Positions 62,937 to 64,000 of a DNA stretch of 64,000 nucleotides are shown here, piece by piece. The notes under the pieces are model-generated. The model searched no databases, was not told the origin of the DNA, and saw only the letters and a list, made by a program, of their open reading frames with translations. Within the stretch, counting starts at the first letter, position 1. The number at the start of each line of letters is the position of its first letter. Source of the stretch: Trichoplax adhaerens (Eukaryota > Placozoa > Uniplacotomia > Trichoplacea > Trichoplacidae); assembly GCF_000150275.1 (NCBI RefSeq), contig NW_002060945.1:3867172-3931171 (forward strand). Reading direction: 5' to 3'. The position numbers were made by a program, and so were the translations under genes.

Positions 62937-64000
62937 CTAAAATTGAAATAAAAAACAATATTTTATGCTGTATTGCAGGGATTTTAATCAAATTTTAACT
63001 TAAATTATCCTCACCCGCCATGGTATAAAGAGTGCTGAATATTAGTAACGAAAATTTTTTTAAACTTAACCGATATGACCTTAATCAGATAGACTAGTGC
63101 CTGCTATATCTGAAGATTTTAACAGACGAAAATTTACTCACTATTTCAGATTAATAAGTAAGAACAGCCAATCATTTACTTCTGTTATTAATACGCTAAT
63201 AAAATTATTTTAAATAGGATGGATGAACTTTTAGCGATATGCTTCCCTTCACGATAGGTAAATCTGCTTAGATTAGTGGGTGTAAGTTTTTTATTATTGA
63301 AGTCTTTTATCGTAGAATGGAATGTATAAAACTAATGATCTAAGTTACAATAAAATTTAGATGAAATATGATTTACGATGAATTTAGGCCTTTACAATAT
63401 TAATAAGTTTTAGTTTACTAGTTATCACTATCAAAGATTTTATAAGAAGAGTAGTTCCTTTAGATATGTATCATAATAAATACTAGAAGTAATAATGTAC
63501 ATACCGAGCGTCTGCCTTAACAGCTGGAAATATATGACGATCTATGACGAAGGTAGAAATATAGTTTAAAAAGTGATGATGAATCTATTTAATTATCTTT
63601 TAATACGTCATGCTCAGTAAAATAACATGACGTTAATTGGTGATAAATTTATTTATTAGTTACTCACGCTAATGCTAGCTATGATTTTATTTCGTTTAAT
63701 AATCTATTTTAGATTAGTACCGACCTACACCTCTTTATAAAACGTTTACGTTTAAAATTTGATCTTCCGATAGTTTGCAATTTTAAGGCAATTATCTTGG
63801 ACTTTACACGGGGATGATAAAATAGATGAAAATTGGCTGCAGTCTTAACAATTATTCTAAAATGTGCTTCACGTAACGAATTTTGGGGTTTAAATAGATA
63901 AATTATAGTTTTCTTTATGATACTGTTTTTTTGTGCACGGTATTCTTCACAAATTTAGAATTAAAAGGATGATACTCTGATACCGTAATGCTTTCTTACA
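62937..64000. other. Right edge, upstream of mucin-like gene
   Basis: No firm exon. ATG|GCG|G before a GTGAGG donor (63021-63015, minus) would be a phase-correct but signal-less first exon. A minus-strand open segment ending at a GTATGT donor near 63505 is unsupported. The true signal-peptide exon may lie here or beyond the window. Confidence 0.35.

Noticed and set aside
62776-62991. Extension of the first EGF exon to give a hydrophobic leader ([10 protein letters not shown])
   Set aside because: No ATG is in frame before an upstream stop, and a standard acceptor (TTTTAG) lies inside; more likely intron.

Overview
This is a nuclear genomic window from an animal, not from a microbe. Genes are split into many short exons (UBA6 has 34, ELP1 about 36) with GT-AG introns mostly of 50-400 bases. 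The DNA is AT-rich. The gene set (FAM184, LRRC28, an NR2E-type nuclear receptor, an SH2 protein, a NIDO-AMOP-VWD-EGF membrane protein) is metazoan. Compact intron-rich genes, animal-only families and a nuclear receptor of the NR2 group suggest an early-branching animal, most likely a placozoan (Trichoplax/Hoilungia type); the species assignment is inference. I built the exon models by hand from splice sites, reading-phase continuity and remembered family motifs, without a search tool.

Layout, left to right. 0.6-2.2 kb: a tentative PEX11-like first exon and a GC-richer, coding-like stretch full of TACTGTACAGTA palindromes. 3.5-6.2 kb (-): a short FAM184-like coiled-coil gene with a foldback transposon in an intron. 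6.2-10 kb: no gene seen. 10-10.5 kb (+): two decayed EGF exons. 11.1-18.8 kb (+): UBA6, complete. 19.3-21.8 kb (-): LRRC28, complete and convergent with UBA6. 23.6-24.8 kb (-): a small SH2-domain gene. 25.2-27.2 kb (-): the 3' part of a gene I cannot name. 28.6-36.5 kb (+): ELP1. 37.3-41.3 kb (-): an NR2E-like nuclear receptor, convergent with ELP1. 41.3-49.8 kb: mostly empty, with two weak exon candidates and a tandem repeat. 49.8-54.7 kb (-): VPS33B, complete. 56.5-62.9 kb (-): a large mucin-4-like EGF/SRCR membrane protein whose 5' end is not resolved.

Functionally the genes are mostly unrelated housekeeping and signalling genes: ubiquitin activation (UBA6), Elongator-dependent tRNA modification (ELP1), endosome/lysosome fusion (VPS33B), possible peroxisome division (PEX11-like), transcription (NR2E-like), tyrosine-phosphate signalling (SH2) and adhesion or mucosal surface (mucin-4-like). 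They do not form one pathway.

The most interesting signal is regulatory. Dense arrays of the palindrome TACTGTACAGTA and its variants lie just upstream of the start codons of five genes (PEX11-like, UBA6, LRRC28, ELP1, VPS33B), 0.13 to 0.92 kb away, and are absent inside their coding regions. Other points worth a check are a nuclear receptor whose DNA-binding domain seems to lack the exon with the recognition helix, a 1-nt phase break in ELP1, a GC-AG intron in VPS33B, and a transposon with perfect 49-bp inverted repeats.
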